Source: Coriaria nepalensis
Lineage: Eukaryota > Streptophyta > Magnoliopsida > Cucurbitales > Coriariaceae
Length of the DNA stretch: 64,000 bases
Assembly (NCBI GenBank): GCA_027186245.1
Contig: CP114481.1
Location: 32,705,501 to 32,769,500, forward strand
Reading direction: 5' to 3'
In this document: positions 61,451 through 64,000 of the stretch, piece by piece
Numbering within the stretch: the first letter of the stretch is position 1
Layout: each line of letters starts with the position of its first letter
Position numbers and translations under genes: made by a program
Notes under the pieces: model-generated
What the model was told of the DNA's origin: nothing
Database searches by the model: none
The model's input: only the letters and a program-made list of their open reading frames with translations

Positions 61451-64000
61451 TTCAAGTCAATAACTTATTTCAAAGCAAGTCGAACGAATTCATGTTTTGC
61501 ACCACAGACACAAGTTTTGTGCATAACATGCAAATGATCATTGCAAGGAAAGTGTGCATTCGTTTAACCTTAAAATCATTTCAATGAGTCATTTGAAGTC
61601 AATAACTTATTTCAAAGCAAGTCGAACGAATTCTAGTTTTGCACTCCAGACACAACTTTTGTGCATAACTTGCAAATGATCATTGCAAGGAAAGTGTGCA
61701 TTCGTTTAACCTTAAAATCATTTCAAAGAGTCATTTCAAGTAAATAACTTATTTCAAAGCAAGTCGAACGAATTCATGTTTTGCACTACAAACACAATTT
61801 TTGTGCATAACTTGCAAATGATCATTGCAAGGAAAGGGTGCATTCGTTTAAAATTAAAATCATTTCAATGAGTCATTTCAAGTCAATAACTTACTCCAAA
61901 GCAAGTCGAACGAATTCTAGTTTTGCACTACAGACACAACTTTTGTGCATAACTTGCAAATGATCATTGCAAGGAAAGTGTGCATTCGTTTAACCTTAAA
62001 ATCATTTCAATGAGTTATTTCAAGTCAATAACTTATTTCAAAGCAATTCGAACGGATTCTAGTTTTGCACTACAGACACAACTTTTGTGCATAACATGCA
62101 AATGATCATTGCAAGGAAAGTGTGCATTCGTTTAACCTTAAAATCATTTCAATGAGTCATTTCAAGTCAATAACTTATTTCAAAGCAAGTCGAACGAATT
62201 CTAGTTTTGCACTACAGACACAACTTTTGTGCATAACTTGCAAATGATCATTGCAAGGAAAGTGTGCATTCGTTTAACCTTAAAATCATTTCAATGAGTC
62301 ATTTCAAGTCAATAACTTATTTCGAAGGAAGTCGAACGAATTCTAGTTTTGCACTACAGACACAACTTTTGTGCATAACTTGCAAATGATCATTGCAAGG
62401 AAAGTGTGCATTCGTTTAAAATTAAAATAATTTCAATGAGTCATTTCAAGTCAATAACTTATTTCAAAGCAATTCGAACAAATTCTAGTTTTCTACTAGA
62501 AACACAATTTTTGTGCATAACTTGCAAATGATCATTGCAAGGAAAGTGTGCATTCGTTTAAAATTAAAATCATTTCAATGAGTCATTTCAAGTCAATAAC
62601 TTACTCCAAAGCAAGTCGAACGAATTCTAGTTTTGCACTACAGACACAACTTTTGTGCATAACTTTCAAATGATCATTGCAAGGAAAGTGTGCATTCGTT
62701 TATCCTTAAAATCATTTCAATGAGTCATTTCAAGTAAATTACTTATTTCAAAGCAATTCGAACGAATTCTATTTTTGCACTACAAACACAATTTTTGTGC
62801 ATAACTTGCAAATGATCATTGCAAGGAAAGTGTGCATTCGTTTAAAATTAAAATCATTTCAATGAGTCATTTCAAGTCAATAACTTACTCCAAAGCAAGT
62901 CGAACGAATTCTAGTTTTGCATTACAGACACAACTTTTGTGCATAACTTTCAAATCATCATTGCAAGGAAAGTGTGCATTCGTTTAACCTTAAAATCATT
63001 TCAATGAGTCATTTCAAGTCAATAACTTATTTCGAAGGAAGTCGAATGAATTCTAGTTTTGCACTACAGACACAACTTTTGTGCATAACATGCAAATGAT
63101 CATTGCAAGTAAAGTGTGCATTCGTTTAACCTTAAAATCATTTCAATGAGTCATTTCAAGTCAATAACTTATTTCGGAGGAAGTCGAACGAATTCTAGTT
63201 TTGCACTACAGACACAACTTTTGTGCATAACTTGCAAATGATCATTGCAAGGAAAGTGTGCATTCGTTTAACCTTAAAATCATTTCAATGAGTCATTTCA
63301 AGTCAATAACTTATTTCAAAGCAAGTCGAACGAATTCTAGTTTTGCACTACAGACACAACTTTTGTGCATAACTTGCAAATGTTTCAATGAGTCATTTGA
63401 AGTCAATAACTTATTTCAAAGCAAGTCGAACGAATTCTAGTTTTGCACTACAGACACAACTTTTGTGCATAACTTGCAAATGATCATTGCAAGGAAAGTG
63501 TGCATTCGTTTAAAATTAAAATCATTTCAATGAGTCTTTTCAAGTCAATAACTTATTTCAAAGCAATTCGAACAAATTCTAGTTTTCTACTACAAACACA
63601 ACTTTTGTGCATAACTTGCAAATGATCATTGGAAGGAAAGTGTGCATTCGTTTAACCTTAAAATCATTTCAATGAGTCATTTCAGGTCAATAACTTATTT
63701 CAAAGCAAGTCGAACGAATTCATGTTTTGCACCACGGACACAAGTTTTGTGCATAACATGCAAATGATCATTGCAAGGAAAGTGTGCATTCGTTTAACCT
63801 TAAAATCATTTCAATGAGTCATTTCAAGTCAATAACTTATTTCAAAGCAAGTCGAACGAATTCTAGTTTTGCACTACAGACACAACTTTTGTGCATAACT
63901 TGCAAATGATCATTGCAAGGAAAGTGTGCATTCGTTTAAAATTAAAATCATTTCGATGAGTCCTTTCAAGTCAATAACTTATTTCAAAGCAATTCGGACA
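61451..64000. repeat. Mixed monomers at the right end
   Basis: A-, B- and C-type monomers occur without a clear tandem HOR, among them a C-type at about 61.49 kb and another with ACCACGGACAC at about 63.73 kb. One monomer is truncated (63382/63383). The array runs off the window end within monomer 452, so its right limit is not seen. Confidence 0.8.
63341..63440. other. Truncated 100-bp monomer (42-bp deletion)
   Basis: CTTGCAAATG at about 63373-63382 is joined directly to TTTCAATGAGTCATTTG. The segment from ATCATTGC to TTAAAATCA is missing, 42 bp in all, so the B-type landmark TTTTGCACTACAGAC repeats after 100 instead of 142 bp. The monomer loses half of the 21-bp dyad and the AAGGAAAGTGTGCATTCG block. 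Only a few bases of microhomology are visible, unlike the 13-bp deletion at 6.1 kb. It is the largest indel in the window. Confidence 0.92.

Larger units (their letters stand above)
1..64000. repeat. 142-bp satellite DNA array filling the window
   Basis: The landmark CATTTCAAGTCAATAACTTA recurs every 142 bases from base 1 to the end, always in the same orientation, with no unrelated sequence between copies. Monomers share fixed blocks: CAATAACTTA, TTTCAAAGCA, TCGAACGAATTC, TTTTGCACTACA, TTTTGTGCATAAC, GCAAATGATCATTGC, AAGGAAAGTGTGCATTCG and TTAAAATCATTTCAATGAG. Divergence between arbitrary monomers is modest, at roughly a few to a dozen substitutions. 451 complete monomers plus 39 bp account for the length once the indels are summed. 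Such arrays build constitutive heterochromatin and often centromeres; nothing here proves centromere activity. The unit is close to nucleosome-core length. Strand assignment is arbitrary. Confidence 0.99.

Noticed and set aside
63258..63440. 60-codon open frame near the right end
   Set aside because: It exists because the 42-bp deletion at 63382 removed a stretch with stops. 42 is a multiple of 3, so the frame passes through. It is still satellite sequence.
1..64000. CRISPR-like regular repeats
   Set aside because: The regular spacing is due to tandem 142-bp monomers similar along their whole length. There are no short identical repeats with unique spacers and no cas genes.
1..64000. Transposon, retroelement or LTR remnants
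   Set aside because: No stretch departs from the monomer pattern for more than a few bases. There are no target-site duplications, poly(A) tails or long coding frames. The only disruptions are the small indels listed.
1..64000. Telomeric or microsatellite repeats
   Set aside because: No TTAGG, TCAGG, TTAGGG or simple-sequence tract longer than a few units is present. The ACACACAC runs in some B-type monomers are four units at most.
1..64000. tRNA, rRNA or other structured RNA gene
   Set aside because: The short inverted repeats (CACAA/TTGTG, CTTGCAA/TTGCAAG) do not form a cloverleaf or any known RNA fold, and they recur in every monomer. No rRNA-like conserved block is present.

Overview
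The whole 64 kb window is one uninterrupted, head-to-tail satellite DNA array. The monomer is 142 bp and about 68% A+T (46 G+C in a representative copy). I see no protein-coding gene, RNA gene, transposon, CRISPR array or unique sequence on either strand. Numbering monomers from base 1, the window holds 451 monomers (1-63961) plus 39 bp of a 452nd. 451 x 142 is 64042. The indels I found by eye (two +3, two plus thirty single-base -1, one -13, one -42) sum to exactly -81, which gives 63961, so the indel list is probably complete.

This is eukaryotic heterochromatin, most likely centromeric or pericentromeric. The 142-bp period, the GAATTC in most monomers and the retained CpGs resemble the abundant 142-bp satellites described from tenebrionid beetles (Tenebrio molitor; a 142-bp family also in Palorus). 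That assignment is from memory and is not proven by the sequence.

Layout: (1) 1-3412, two tandem copies of a 12-monomer higher-order repeat (HOR, 1706 bp, 6 mismatches) built only from A-type monomers (TCTATTTTTGC, ACAAACACAAG). (2) 3413-5297, irregular A-type copies, the first B-type monomers (TCTAGTTTTGC, ACAGACACAAC) from about 4.73 kb, and a 291-bp patch identical to the left-end HOR. (3) About 5.3-22.8 kb, an A/B alternating (284-bp dimer) background rearranged into 9-mer (1278), 10-mer (1420), 5-mer (710), 8-mer (1135) and 23-mer (3265) offsets. (4) About 22.8-35.3 kb, a patchwork of 3-, 4-, 5-, 12- and 13-mer offsets. (5) About 35.35-44.0 kb, 12-mer HORs (1704 bp) in two successive families. 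(6) 44.0-56.2 kb, 11-mer HORs (1558-1560 bp), including two copies with no difference at all. (7) 56.2-61.4 kb, a 12-mer (1703 bp) and a 9-mer (1276 bp). (8) 61.4-64.0 kb, mixed monomers including one truncated to 100 bp.

The interest lies in how the array evolved: HOR length changes by whole monomers along the array, rare mutations tag each amplification, and isolated patches show non-local exchange. Each monomer also carries conserved short motifs: a perfect TGAGTCA bZIP-type site, a 21-bp interrupted dyad, and a CACAA/TTGTG hairpin whose loop base varies freely. There are no genes that work together; short open frames are by-products of the repeat.
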